The notes under the pieces are model-generated. The model was not told where the DNA came from, did not search any database, and saw only the letters and a program-made list of their open reading frames with translations. A DNA stretch of 64,000 bases from Cytidiella melzeri (Eukaryota; Basidiomycota; Agaricomycetes; Polyporales; Irpicaceae). Of this stretch, positions 21,803 through 33,919 are shown piece after piece. Position 1 is the first letter of the stretch; each line of letters starts with the position of its first letter. The stretch spans positions 1-64,000 of the forward strand of contig JABYQR010000157.1 in the NCBI GenBank assembly GCA_022592445.1. The letters run 5' to 3'. A program made the position numbers and the translations under genes.

Positions 21803-22947
21803 GTGCGTTCATAACCCTCTTTGGCTAGCGTTATATTTCCCATAGGTCTAATCCGTGGTTTCTTAGGGTGGGCCGAACGTGTGGATAGGTCCCTCGAGGG
21901 CTAGCCGGCGAGGGTGAAAGGCGGCAGCGTGCGCGGCTGTTGCTCTAACCCTGACGACCCGGTTCCGACTGCCAGCCACTCAAAAACCACAAAAAAATCA
22001 AATAACGGAAGACTTGAATACTGCACGCGAAGGCGGACTTTATGGACTGAGATATTGGACTTGGGCTATGGGTTTCAAACTGAGATTGGGACGATGGACT
22101 TGGGACTGTGGACCTTGACTCGGATTCGGACTCGGACTCGGTTTCGCATCGGGCTCATAGCGTCTCTTTGGATTCGGACTTGTGCTCGGACTCAGCTCCT
22201 ACATTATTGTTGTCGTGTCGCTCCACCCATTCCCCTCCACTAACCCTCTTCTCCTCCCCCCTTCTTTCTCTAGGCAGCCCGGCCGACGACACCACTGCGC
22301 GCGCCGAAGGACCTGAGGACGATAACGGTAACGCCGACGTCGGCAGGATGGATTTTTGGTCGGGGAGGAAGGGGGTCATGGCCCTGACTCGTCCGGAGGT
22401 CTTGATCGTCGACTGAGGCTGTTCTTCGTTCCTGTATTCAACACAAACGCTGATTATCTTTTCCCTCTCGAGTTTTTCTTTTCTCTTCTAGGTCCGTCTG
22501 GATGGGTGGTCCGGGGGGTATGCCCACCCTCCCGGATCCGTATAGCGGCGGTCTTTCATGCGAACTGTGAGTAACATAGAGTCTCTCCGTGTCTGCGATC
22601 TGGTCATAATACTGACATCTTTGCTCTATAGGTCCGGGGTTCAAGTGGGGGCCGCACCTGAGGGTGGACGACCTCGGTTGTCCCGGTGCAGACCTTTACG
22701 TGGTCCTCAGGATAAGTACCTTTTGACGGCTTGCTGTCGAAAGGGAAACCAACATGCACCTTGAAATTGGGCGGACGGGCTTCAATACAGCAAGAATATG
22801 AATGACTTGTGCTGGTAGGCACTTGGAAATGTAATGCGGACCGAAACAATGGCATTTCAATTCATGTACAGATTCACGAGCATACAGGGACAATTGCAAG
22901 ATACATTGAGCACACACACAACACTTGACTGAAACGCTGTTGTTGGT
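21803..22947. other. Intergenic region with low-complexity and splice-like signals
   Basis: About 1.1 kb between convergent genes. 22,060-22,200 is a run of imperfect GGACTTGG/GGACTCGG words. From 22,230 to 22,640 there are several intron-like ends (CTCTAG, CTTCTAG, GTGAGT, CTATAG) around short open stretches, so a small plus-strand gene or a non-coding transcript is possible. I could not build a reading frame that looks like a protein. Confidence 0.35.
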
Positions 22948-25900
22948 CTATGCCGACGGAACGCGAACCTCCACATGAGGGCTCCTGAGTTCCTTATGAT
23001 TTGGGAAGTCTTCGTCTGTGCTGTCGGTGAGCCACTTGAGCCAGGAGGCCGGGGTGGCCTCCAACTTATCCGTAGGCAGCGGAGCTTTGAGTGGCGCTCC
23101 ACCCTTCAAGTCCTTGTAAATCTTGTGCGTGGCACGCAGGGCCAGCGCCATGGATGTCAGGGTGGGATTCGCCGCAAACGGAGTAGGAATGACGCCGTTG
23201 CCTCCGACGTACAAGTTCTTGAACTTCCAAACCTGAGAGTTGAAGTTGGCGACGGAAACGCCAGCCTCAGAGCTGCAATACAGGTGAGTCCGGGTAGGAT
23301 TGGCAATACCAAAGGTACGCGACCCACCCTTGACCGAGACGAACAGAGCCACCGAGGTGCAGCGCCAAGCCAGGAGCCATGAACTGCGGCTCGGATCCTT
23401 GATCTGATGTTAGTATTTGGGCAGGAAAACATGGTTGCGCTGAACCGACTGACCAGGAAGGTATCCTCCTAGCACGTTAGCTGCTTTGGTCATACTACGA
23501 AACCATCAGCTACAATCTCGCGAATCTTGCTAAACGGACTTACTCCAGCATCATGCGTGTAGCCTCGTCCGCAAACTGTGGAGTCGGAACGTATTCGAAC
23601 GTAGGCTGAGGCATTCCAAACGCATCCGTGACATCCTTTTCGAAAATCATACAGTTCTTGGGGTTAAAACTCTGCCTGGCGAAGAATCTGAAAACCAACA
23701 CAAACTGAGCTGAGAATTATCGTTGATAGGCTATAAAGTGTTTCACCTCAGGTCAACGACTATTCGAGAATCAGCACGAGGTCCAGCTTCTCCGTAGCTG
23801 AAAGCGTCGCGGTGAATCTGAGCGTGCCAAGGGAACTGGGAAAATGAGCGGTAGCGGTCAACGGCGAGGCTATACGGAGTATCGCAGTGCACACACATTC
23901 TCCGAGGTCGGAATATTGACTTGAGGTTCCGGGTCTTGGAACGGACTGCAAGAGGGTCAGTGTAATGAATAAGTGAGACCACAGTATATTCCGTACATCG
24001 GAAGGGGATCATCCTTGTGGGCCGCCTGGTGGGCTTTGACCGCATCCTGCCACCATCGAGGCTTATCTTTTAGGTCCCCAATCCTGTCGACCTAAAAAAC
24101 ACAACGGAGGAATGTCATATTACTGCACATCTTGATCGGATTACCCAAACTCACAATACCCTAAAGTTTACTGTCAGTAAAGACGTAGCGAATATTGACG
24201 ACGAACACTTACCTGTCTAAGAACGATCTCACAGAATGCCAATCTACAAGGGGTCAATATGCTGAGGATATGTCACATACAAAACACTTATGCTTACGGC
24301 TGCTCAGTGATCCCCTTTCCCTGTGGTGGATCGAGTTATTACACGGCGCATGAAGAACTGATCAAAACTTACGAGAGCAGGAATGAGGGGCGTACCCGGT
24401 TGGCTGCGCATCGCTCCATATCCAGAATTGGCCAGGATCTACGAGGAGAGCGCAGCAATCAATACCGCAGAGTTCTGCAGGAATAACTTGTGTTACTAAC
24501 CTGAGGTGTAGCCACAGCGCCTGGTTTTGCATGAGGTGGCTATGAGGATCGTGCAAATCGACCACAACTATAGAGACTTACCAGCTGCGATGACATATAT
24601 CTATAAACGCCGGTTAGCTCAACACCTCAAATCCAAATCACGGCAATATTTACCTTGGCCTTGATCGCGTAATTTACCTTTGGCGTGGGCTTCGTGGTTC
24701 CACTGAACCTGTCAGCCAGCAAGTCCATGACCTCGCTGCGTGAAACAAGGGATCAAATGTGAACATCAATTCCCATGCTACGCAGAAACTATGTCTCCCG
24801 CGAATCCGACGTTGGGCTCTGTATCACTGGTGTCGTTGTGCAACTTTGTGCATCGCGTGTTGGTGAGCAAGTAGAACTTGCCACGTTTCACACCCTCCGA
24901 GTTCTGCTTCCCAAAGAGACTTTGGTCGAATATGTCGTAGTACACCTATAGTTTGATGTTGAGCCAAAAACTTGCATGTGACGTATGAGTCAATGATACG
25001 TACATTCTCAGCGGAATGCCACCTGACATACGGGGAGCCCTCGGCGAGACGATGGCAAGCAAGCGGAAGAGCCTTGACGCCACGGTTCTTGAACTCCTCC
25101 GATTTCATTAAGGTCTCGAGAACCGTCGAGTGGCGTATAGATTTGTCGAATTCTGTACTGGACACGCCAATGAGGTTGCTAGCAGCATCATAGAGCAGCT
25201 TCCACTCGTCGTCGTCGAGTTTAAGGTTATTAGGGAAGATCACCGGACGCTCGACACCCTTGAGAAACCTGGGCGTGGCGCAGGTCCTAATACACGTCAT
25301 GAATAGGGATAGGCGTAAGCCGCGGAGGGAAGAGCGTACCAATGAGTACTCATACCGCCTACGCAGCGGGTAACCGACTCTGCGGGAAGATTGTTGTATT
25401 GTTCCTGGAGTGGGTTTCGACCATTGGTGATCGTCATCTTTTCCGGGTCACTACAGGGGCATGAGTCAGAGTTGTTGTTAACAAAGTTGCGAACGAGCTT
25501 ACGAAGGCCTCCAAGCAGACGGATCAAGAGTAGGCATGAGAGTGCTGCTTTTCGGAACAGAAACTGTAGAAAGTGCGCCCTAGAACGTGCCGGTAAGCTA
25601 AGGGTTATCGAATATTCACTTCTAGACTCAGCAAACCTGTATGACTCTGGAAATAAATGAGCAGTATGTCGCACGAAGTCAAGTAGAATACGAACCTGAC
25701 AAAACGATCGATATCCTTTTGGTAGCCAATTTCGTTCTTCTTGTGCGACGCAGGATCACGAGTTTCCCTGAAGTACGAGTGAGCATAACACCACCTTTGG
25801 GGGATACAAAACGCACTGGTCGCCTATTTCGACCATAACCACCTTTGAACGAATGTATCAGCACCACGGTGAATGCTAGAAAGGGATGAAGGGCGTACGT

Positions 25901-26084
25901 TGAGGCCTTGGCGAGTCAAAAGCCTCGCATAAGTAGCACCAATTGGCCCTGAGCCAGCGATGAAGACCTATTGTACAATATTTTTAGCGTTAAGCTAAGA
26001 AAGACAGACAGAAGAAACACATACATCGAATTCGCTGATTCCTGTGACGGTGTGAATCTGGTGAAGAGGGAGATCGTCGGACAT
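22948..26084 (-). CDS. p2ox: Pyranose 2-oxidase (GMC flavoprotein)
   Basis: I could place 23 exons with GT-AG introns, all in phase: 26084-26025, 25967-25899, 25842-25817, 25767-25696, 25646-25637, 25579-25503, 25450-25340, 25286-25004, 24945-24790, 24731-24654, 24600-24582, 24520-24501, 24438-24373, 24320-24298, 24243-24213, 24160-24155, 24091-23997, 23945-23897, 23835-23747, 23687-23544, 23494-23454, 23397-23328, 23272-22948. The product is 639 residues (family about 620). Marks: dinucleotide fold [14 protein letters not shown] (22-35); GGMSTHW with the FAD-linking His (141); active-site loop [12 protein letters not shown]; catalytic His in LHLGG (522) and Asn in ANPTLT (567), the 45-residue spacing I recall for the Trametes enzyme. 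It oxidises glucose and xylose at C2, making 2-keto sugars and H2O2 for lignin attack. No signal peptide is visible, as usual for this enzyme. A TATAAG-like box lies about 65 bases upstream. Confidence 0.95.
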
Positions 26085-27227
26085 GTTGAGTGGTAACGAG
26101 TAAGTTTGGAAGGGGGATGGGGGGAAAAGTCACCTTTCCTTGCCACTTATATGGATGATCTGGTGCTCACAAACACGACTCTACAATGCTGTCTGAAGGA
26201 GCCAGACAAGTCCTGACATGGTAGCCGGATGCTTTGCCGTGAGTTTGAGCAGACATTGCATGGAAGGCCCATGGCTACGTTGCCACATATCCCACAGGTT
26301 TGTATCAGCTGCTAACTGTTCTCACACAGTGGCGTAGTCTGGACAGTCGATTGCAGTCGGTGAAAGTTGGCAGCCGGAGAGGTGTACCCTCGAGCGAAGT
26401 GGAGAAGAGCCCAGTCCACGTCAACGGTGGTGATAATGAGGTGCTCGTAACTTGAGCTCGCGTAAATACGACTCTTAAGGCCTCAGTGCGAGACGTTGAG
26501 CAAGCAACTTCCAAGAGAGGTGTTACCGGTGTTAGTTGATACTATCCGAGCTGCAATATGGTCAGCTGGTTGTGGACTGCCTGGAGCCAACAGCAGCTAG
26601 AACAAAAAGCAATATTGAGCAGTCAGCCATGACATGGACAGTTCGGAGAGAGTACATTACTTACATCTGTCGGGGAACTTGTTTAAGATCTTCAATGTGT
26701 AAACTCTCAATTGAGGCGGAGATGATCATACAGTATCGCGAGGCGGAGTTTGAATGATATTCCCAACGCGGCAGTTCAAGCAGTTCAACACCTCTGGTAC
26801 CCCAGAGCTCAACGTCCAACGTCCAATGTTTACCATTCCAATACGGATGGCCATCTTACCATGATTGGCTGATTACAGGACATGAGGTTCCGCTCTCTAT
26901 AGTGGCTTGCATCGCGATACGTAACTTGTCGCAATACTGTCATGAACTACCGCTGGCATGGTCTCGAAGGTTCACAGCGCCGCCTTCACCTGCCACATGG
27001 ACGATACAAGTCTGGAGCATCATCGAAGACACACCTAATGCACCGGGGCAAACAGCAGACCAAGACCTGGCCTTGAGGAACATCAATATTGTACCTCGGC
27101 CTGAGCATCTCCACGACGAGCCTTGGTCATCCTATCGGGCCAGTACAATATAAGCTGACTACATATACAACGCAAAAAGTACGTCCTCACCCAAGTCCCA
27201 CATCTCCTTCTCATTGAACAACGCAGC
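26085..27227. promoter_or_regulatory. Divergent promoter region between pyranose 2-oxidase and the aldos-2-ulose dehydratase gene
   Basis: 1.14 kb separates two divergent starts. A TATA-like ATATAAG on the minus strand (about 26,146-26,152) sits about 65 bases before the oxidase ATG. A TATAAG at 27,149-27,154 sits about 75 bases before the dehydratase ATG, followed by a CT-rich leader. Shared control of two steps of one pathway is plausible. I saw no other certain binding site. Confidence 0.55.
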
Positions 27228-30200
27228 ATGTGCAACTCCAAGTCGACGTCTTCTCAAATTGTGCCTCCCGACGACTACAAGTCTATCCATGTCTCCGAGG
27301 AGCTCATTGCTACACCTCTTCCTGACGGATACTGGGTTGAAGCCTTCCCTTACTCGAAGAACGACGAATACCCCGATCTCATAGGATACGGACTTGGGTT
27401 CCAGGACAAGCCATCCACTGTCCGCGTGTTCACCAATCCGCGCAACGCAACGTGTGTCGTCTTCTTTTCAACTATACTCAATACTTTATTTAATGTCCCG
27501 TTATTGCTCGGTAGTTCTGGAGGGTGGAAGGTCTCTGATATTGCCTATCTGGAATTTCCTGTCGGGATGGCGTATGCCGACCTCACCGGCGAAGGATACA
27601 ACGACGGTAGGTTGCAGGTCTGCACTTCTCAGCATATACTTCACCACTAAAAACGCCCCCTGTCACCATTCATCACTTGCGATCGCTATGGTCCAAACAT
27701 GGACGAGGTGTGACTCTCTGTCTACATCTCTTCATTTACCAGAATTGACGCATGATAGCTCTGGTCCGCCGACTCCCCAACTGAAAACGGAGGCCGCATT
27801 CAATGGTTGCATAATCCACGCAACCGCGAGTCACAACCGTTTTGGAAAGCACAGACGATCGGCAACCTGACAGGCATGCATAGGTCAGTCATATCAATGA
27901 CGCAGCTCGGCCATACCATGCTAAAGCATTGATTTAGGCTGACAGGTAATACAAAGTGCTAGTTTTACCTGTGGTATCGTGTTGGTTGACCTGGCTCTAT
28001 CAAAGCCTGCCACTTCACAACTAAAGAGGTCGTTCAAGTCATGGCCTTTCCGATCATTTCCAAGTCGTCAGATCTGAAATCTCCTGCACCGGTGGTGGTG
28101 TACACTCCGGAATACGCCAATCCCAACGACAAGAAGCCAGGCCCCAAGAGCTGGAGCAAGAATGTCGCATATCCAACGGAATTCAGGCTTATTCACGATG
28201 TCGAAGTTCTGCCGCGTACTAACGGAGACTTGGACATGCTCCTCGTCTCCGGCAAAGAACGCATCGTACTTCTCTGGTACGACACGAGTTCGAGGTAAAC
28301 ACCAAGTAGTGAATCCCGGAATACCTAATCCCAACTCCGACAAAGTCAAGTACTGGGGTGCAGGATCTGTCGATGTGTGTCGTGTTGGAGACGACGACGT
28401 CGGGTACATTGCTACTTGCGAGGTACGCCTACCAGCTTCGCCGCTTTTCACGACTAATCTGGCGCATGTAACCTCAAAGGCGTTCCACGGAAATATCATG
28501 GCCGTATACATAAAAAGTGAAAGCGCACCCAAGGGCGCTGAAGCCCGCGTCTCACTGGACTCGCCATGTCATTGACGACTACGGACCCCTTGACAGTGTC
28601 ACACAGACTGGTACTCTTCACCACGTAGCAACGGTTCGTCTGCCTGGCGTCGACACTGATTCTTTTGCGGTGGCGTGCATGGGTGCTCGTGAGTATATCC
28701 CTGTTTTAATTGATTTGAGTGTCCTCTGACACCCAATTCACGTCATACAGCAATCGGAAAAGGTACGCAAAACCATTTGTCTCTCAATTTAAGAGCTCAC
28801 GATTTATGCAGAATCGAACCAAGGTGTCTATATGTACAAGCCGATCGACCTCAAACGTGCTCTGTTCGAAAAGATCAAAGTTACTGGAGAGTCCGCTGGT
28901 CGCCTCGCCGTATCATCCTACTGTGCTTCTCATCAAACGGTCTGTTCCTACCGCTTTCCTCATAGCACTTGGCGCTCATTTCATCAATCATGGGATGTCA
29001 GGATATCGCCTCCATTTCCTACTATGTTCCAGGTTATCACACCGGGCCTGACCCGTCGACCTTACGTATCAACGCTATCCGTGGCAGCAACACCAAGATC
29101 ACAGCCACACAGCTCGATAAAGAGGTGCTCATTCGGATTCCTCGACCGTCCGTTCTGGTTCAAGGTCAAGTTCTGACCTTGCCGTTCTGGATTCTTGCTG
29201 GTAAGAAGATGAGCCTTGTCATCCTTCCGGCCAAGGGAACAATGAAGCTGGATCCCAAGATCAACGCTCTGAAGGTTATTTACGGTACATCTCTGACACG
29301 TCCCCTTTTCTTTTTCCTGTTACAAGTCTCCTTGCTTTGCGGCCGTTCATCTGATTTCGTACCGCAGGAAACCTGACTGCTCGTGATGAGAACAACAAGG
29401 ACACCGTCAGTGGCATAGCTCCTCCTGCTCACACCTCCAGTACTACCATGGTTTCTACATCCGCTACAATCACAGCCGGCGAGCAGGGCGTGGTGTTTAT
29501 GACCGTCGAAATCCTCAGTGACTCGTTCCAGGGACCCTTTAGCACCATGAGCCAAGTGGTATCCGCAAATGCCTTGCCCAACGCTGACGGCATCTCTGCT
29601 GAGGCTAGAAACATTGATGTCCCGTTCATTCGCGTTGACAAGCTTGGTTGGGGACAAGAGACTGGTTGTGAGTGCAGGTACCAGAATTCGCGTGATATGA
29701 GGGACACTGACAAGGTTGACGTGCGAGAAGTGTGGAACAACTTCCAGTTCTTTAACGCTACAGGTTTTCATGTCTACTTCAACGATGATGCGGTGGAGAA
29801 GGTTGTCCAGATTCAGGCTTGGACTCTTGGGGTTGGTGAGACGTATGTAAGCAAGTTATCTTTCCACGATCATATCCTTATTAGGGCACCGTGCGATGCG
29901 ATATGACAGGCTCGCTTCCGTAAGTTGCCCTTGACTTGACCCGCGGCTTGCCCCTACTTGACAATGTTCTACAGACAATCACCCTATCATCTCATTCTGC
30001 GAGATTCATTACTGTCTTACCAACGGTTTGGGTAGCGGCGGAATGGTACGTTTTCAACGTGTCCTCTCAACTCCCCAGTGTACTGACCATTCCTACTGTG
30101 CATACTAGCGATACTTCAAAGACGAATACACTGATCCGATCGACGTGAACAGAGCTCACGAAAGAGTACGTTGAGAGCAACAGCAAGCTCCTCGTAGTCC

Positions 30201-30484
30201 CCTCGATGCACGAACACGGTCCGCTCTGGAGGATCAAGCAAGGCACGAAGGCGACACCGATCATCCGTGACAACGACACGGTCTCGTACCCGTGGCACGC
30301 GTGGTTGGCGAGCAAATTCGGTGAATACACGCTCCCGATCGAGCCTCCCCTTCTAGCGACGGACCAGAAATTCGACGTGTGGATGGCGTACGTGGCTTGT
30401 TGCTTTATGATACAAATGCAGGTAGCTAATGACGAATGTGCTCGCTCTAGGTTCGAATTCCCGTCCTCCGCATTCCAGTACTAG
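27228..30484 (+). pseudogene. Aldos-2-ulose dehydratase-like gene (pyranosone dehydratase), apparently decayed
   Basis: The frame starts at 27,228 (MCNSKSTSSQIVPPDDYKSI) and can be followed through many short introns to TAG at 30,482-30,484. Landmarks: KVSDIAYLEFPVGMAYADL and DRYGPNMDE (FG-GAP-like propeller blades), WGAGSVDVCRVGDDDVGYIA, GVYMYKPIDLKRALF, YYVPGYHTGPDP, FFNATGFHVYFND, and a cupin-like HNHPIISFCEIHYC. The C-terminus runs to FEFPSSAFQY. The enzyme would dehydrate glucosone (product of the neighbouring oxidase) towards cortalcerone. Lesions: no AG at one acceptor (about 27,669), and apparent one-base frameshifts near 28,295, 28,545 and 30,152, possibly another near 29,900. Very short exons of 8 (27,938-27,945) and 12 bases occur. 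If the indels are assembly errors the gene could be intact. The family name rests on memory of the family and on the neighbour. Confidence 0.65.
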
Positions 30485-31156
30485 GTTCCACGTTAAGGTG
30501 CATAGAGTTAAGTTTACGACGCGCTTACAAGTCTCGGATGTGAACAAACTCGAACGGCCTGTAGTATTTGTAAGCAGATGTAACAATCAGACTCGTTTTG
30601 CAGCGTTGAAAGATTTTGTGGTGATAGTGATAGTGTGGTTATACCGACTCGGACATGCAGTTAGTTTCCCCGAGGCAGAGTAGACGTCGACGTTAAAACT
30701 TCGTGCCTCGGTATCTCTGTCTGACCCTGCAGTACTGGTATGCAATTGTAGCCTTGTACAACTTGGTCATCCACAGATGAATTTTTCGTCGGAATGATTG
30801 AGTTGTCATGAAGCGCCTAAATTCGCGACTTGCATAAAACAGAACGCACAACTTACTTGGATTCGTACGTTCCCACTCTGCTCACATTGACCCCCTCCGG
30901 GTGACATACGAAAATTTGGAACGATACAGCGTGGCCTCTGCGCGAGAATGATACGCTTTCCCGGAGTGGTAGGCCTGCGGGTCTCGGTGTTTGTTGTTTT
31001 GCGGGCGTTGCGTTCAGCTCAGTTCTGAAATCAACATCAACATTGTTGCGCTGATAGACATCATCTGCGCTCATGTACTGCGGCCAGTGAATCCATACCC
31101 AGAGCTGTTCTTGTCATCCTACCACCACCACTGCCGTTGCGTTCACCAACTTAAAG
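30485..31156. other. Intergenic region, nothing recognisable
   Basis: 672 bases between the dehydratase-like gene and the next plus-strand gene. Short ORFs on both strands show no protein character. The last 60 bases before 31,157 are rich in CCACCACCA/CT words and are probably the leader of the F-box gene. Confidence 0.4.
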
Positions 31157-33330
31157 ATGCTTTTCGCGCTGCCTTCTGATGTAACACTGTACATCTTGTC
31201 CTTCCTCTCTTTCCAGGACATCAACGAACTCCACAGACTCTCTCGATCTACGTATGGTTTCTTACAAGACCACGAAGATGCATTGTACCATCAACTCGCA
31301 GTCTCTCACCGTTTCGCGGTATCAGGCGTGTCATTGGCCGATGCACGGGCTGCAGAACTCAAGAAGGGAGGATACCACCTGAAGGGCGTACAAAGCTGGA
31401 AAGACCTCTGTGAGTACCATAGCATATACTGCTGAAGACATTGTTGCTTAACGTGCTAACACACCTTCCGGCATAGGCCGAGAATCTGTTATACTCGAGC
31501 GAAACTGGTCTGGACGCGGATACGTCGTTCAGGGAGGTTACACCTGCTTCGACGCCGAAGTTGAGCAGTTTGCTGTCGACGACGATCATGGCCTTTTACT
31601 CGCTTTGACGGCACAAAAAGAGCTCGTCGTGCGTACGTTGGATGGATCGCGGCTGATTTGGACTTTGCCCATGGTACATAAAGTCCTTGACACCTGTGTC
31701 GATCGGCAATCTGACTCACTCTTATACTTACTGCAGGTGGCGCAGTTTGCACACTCCAAAGACTTGCTCTTGCTGTGGCGTGGTAGGCACACGTTAGGCT
31801 CAATCCAAGTTTGGCGTTTCGTTGACAAGGTGCCGACGACTGTCGCACCGATTGCACATCCATCTGCGCTCGCTGCCTCTGAGCAGCAACTCCACGAATT
31901 CGCAGAGCACTCGAAGTTAATCACCATCGTGTGCGAAGGCTATGTGCCACATGCGTGCCTCCCGGCCCCACCGGGTGGCTGGCGAATGTTCGCCTTTCAT
32001 AGTCCTCATCTCGCTCTCGTCAATAGAGATCAACCACACATCGTACAGATTTACGACGTTCTCCGCGGCGAGCTTCATCAGGTTGTCGACCTCGATCCCA
32101 TCATAATAGGCCAGTCAACAAACTTTGGAGACCAGCATATGCTACTGTTTTCCCTCCTGCTGGACCTGCAGCTTTCTGCTAAATATCTCTGCGCTTGTTT
32201 TGACTTTGCCGTAGTCTGGATCAGGTTGCGCAATGAGGTTGATGTTGACAATGAAGGCCAGTTCCAGGCATCTGTGATGTCTGGAGTGGACAAGGACTCA
32301 GCGCTATATGAAGACTATGCTCGTCCTCACGAGTTCAGAAAGGCCATACCTTCACTTGTCAAGCCGGCAACGCGGAAATCCAGTATAGCTCGAACCCATG
32401 GCGTCGTTGTTCCCGAGCTCGATCACATCAGTATGGCGGTGACGGCTGGAGTCGAAGCGTTGGAAGCGTACACGGTTGTCGCACGGACGCCTGAAGAAGC
32501 GAAGGAGCTGATGTCTTCAGAAGCCATTTTCCCCAATTCTAGAGGAAGGCACGGCCCGTGTTTCATCTCTGGTGAGTACATATCGTCTGTGCTGCGTCAT
32601 TTGAGAATGAGAGCATGAAGGGCTTTGTTCATAGCCAAGTTCTCTCCCGATGGACGCCATCTCGTCGTTGGGACCACATTCCGCCAAATCTATTTCTTCC
32701 GTGACATTGACCGGATGTTCGACGCTGGGCTTGCGCCGCAAGAAATTGTACAGAAGGTGGCCGTAGAAGAACCAATCAGGTTTATACAATGGGAAGCTCA
32801 AAATAGAATATTTGCTTTCCGAGACGTACGTCGTCACCTTCTCTCGCTGACTACTGACGAGGACTCACAACTGGTGCCCAACGTAGGACGAGAACAACAC
32901 CTGGCTCGTAGACTTGTGCCCAACTTCTCATCAAGCATACACAGCTGAATTTTCGAGCTCGGACAACCCTCCGCTGTCCCTCGTCGGTGCTAGGGTGCTA
33001 CGAGTTGGCACCTTCGGTAACGTACGCGGACGGACACACGGGAGCGTTCAAATTCGCAAAGCGGGGATGTGGGCGATAGCGGACTTGAGTGTGATGCATG
33101 AGATTGTATGTTCCGCAAAAGCAAGGGAGAGGGGAGATATTCACGAGGTGAGGGGATCGGATGAGAAGAGTGTGAGTGACGCACTAGTAGGCAAACATGC
33201 GCCGAGTGAGTGTTGGTCAGCTCAGCTTACACTGTGTGTATAAATACTTACTGATCTTGGCGGATGATTCTTTTGGATAGAAATGACCGTTTGCTTTCTC
33301 AGTCTCACAAAAGAAGGGATCTCGCAGTAA
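31157..33330 (+). CDS. F-box protein with a beta-propeller-like C-terminal region
   Basis: Exon 1 (31,157-31,409) encodes LPSDVTLYILSFLSFQDINELH, a good F-box. Exon 2 starts at 31,477 after a GTGAGT...CATAG intron and reads CRESVILERNWSGRGYVVQGG, a typical F-box/WD transition. A 63-base in-frame stretch (31,672-31,734, GTACAT...CTGCAG) is probably an intron. Another intron (about 32,570-32,632) joins FIS to AKFSPDGRHLVVGTT, a WD-like blade. One more ends at 32,886 and leads to DENNTWLVDL. A last one (GTGAGT at about 33,210 to GATAG at about 33,282) would end the protein at 33,328-33,330. The propeller part would bind substrates for SCF ubiquitin ligase. No specific partner is visible. Confidence 0.72.
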
Positions 33331-33917
33331 CGCCAATTGTAGTCACGCATGCGATAGCCAAACACTTGTTGCAGTCGAACACTTCACCAAAGAACCGTGA
33401 TTTGACACTACATATTGCCGAGCGCAGGTAAGCGCAGGAAAGAGCCTCTGATCGCCTACGACGTAGTCAACAAGCTATCGTGGTGGAGCTTACACGACCA
33501 AAAGTACACATTCAAGGGTCAAACATACTGCATTTTCCACTGCACGCCGTCAAGTACTGTACAACAATTGATGTAACACAAAGGAAAGGAGAAAGCAATT
33601 CCGAGGCAAGATCACACGAATAAGGGATATGACAAAGAATGCTGCCTTCTCGAGAAGGGTTTTTACACATGTCCAACTCTGAGCATTGTGCTGGCAAATA
33701 TTCTCAAAAGGAAAAATGCAAGAAAGTATGTACTCTTATTCGGTGCCTTTTTCAATAGGGTATGTACTCTTTTTGGTGCCTTCTTCAATAGGGTATGTAC
33801 TCTTTTCGGTGCCTTCTTTATAGGATATATGTGGCTTGTTACGCAGTGTGAAGATATCTGACCACAATTCCCGACTGTTTGGCATGAGCTCAGTTAGTAT
33901 GAATACTAGTTATTATG
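33331..33917. other. Intergenic region up to the pogo-like transposon
   Basis: No credible gene. It contains the 33-34 base tandem repeat at 33,726-33,835 listed separately. The last bases are TA at 33,918-33,919, the target duplication of the next element. Confidence 0.5.
33726..33835. repeat. Three-copy tandem repeat, unit 33-34 bases
   Basis: Units start at 33,726, 33,760 and 33,793 with GTATGTACTCTT and share CGGTGCCTTCTTCAATAGG-like bodies with a few changes. It is a short minisatellite just outside the pogo-like element. Confidence 0.85.
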
Positions 33918-33919
33918 TA

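Noticed and set aside
22108..22416. 102-codon ORF beginning in GAC/TCG repeats
   Set aside because: Low-complexity repeat translation.
23328..23397. Loss of the catalytic His of pyranose 2-oxidase (SVR where I recall THR in the Trametes enzyme)
   Set aside because: The catalytic His is the earlier one in LHLGG; it is present (522) and lies 45 residues before Asn 567, as expected.
23272..23400. An apparent frameshift in pyranose 2-oxidase after [10 protein letters not shown]
   Set aside because: A 55-base intron with GTGGGT donor (23,327) and TTGCAG acceptor restores the frame to [10 protein letters not shown].
25571..25650. A pseudogene break between DRFVR and GALSTVS in pyranose 2-oxidase
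   Set aside because: A ten-base microexon bridges the two parts in phase.
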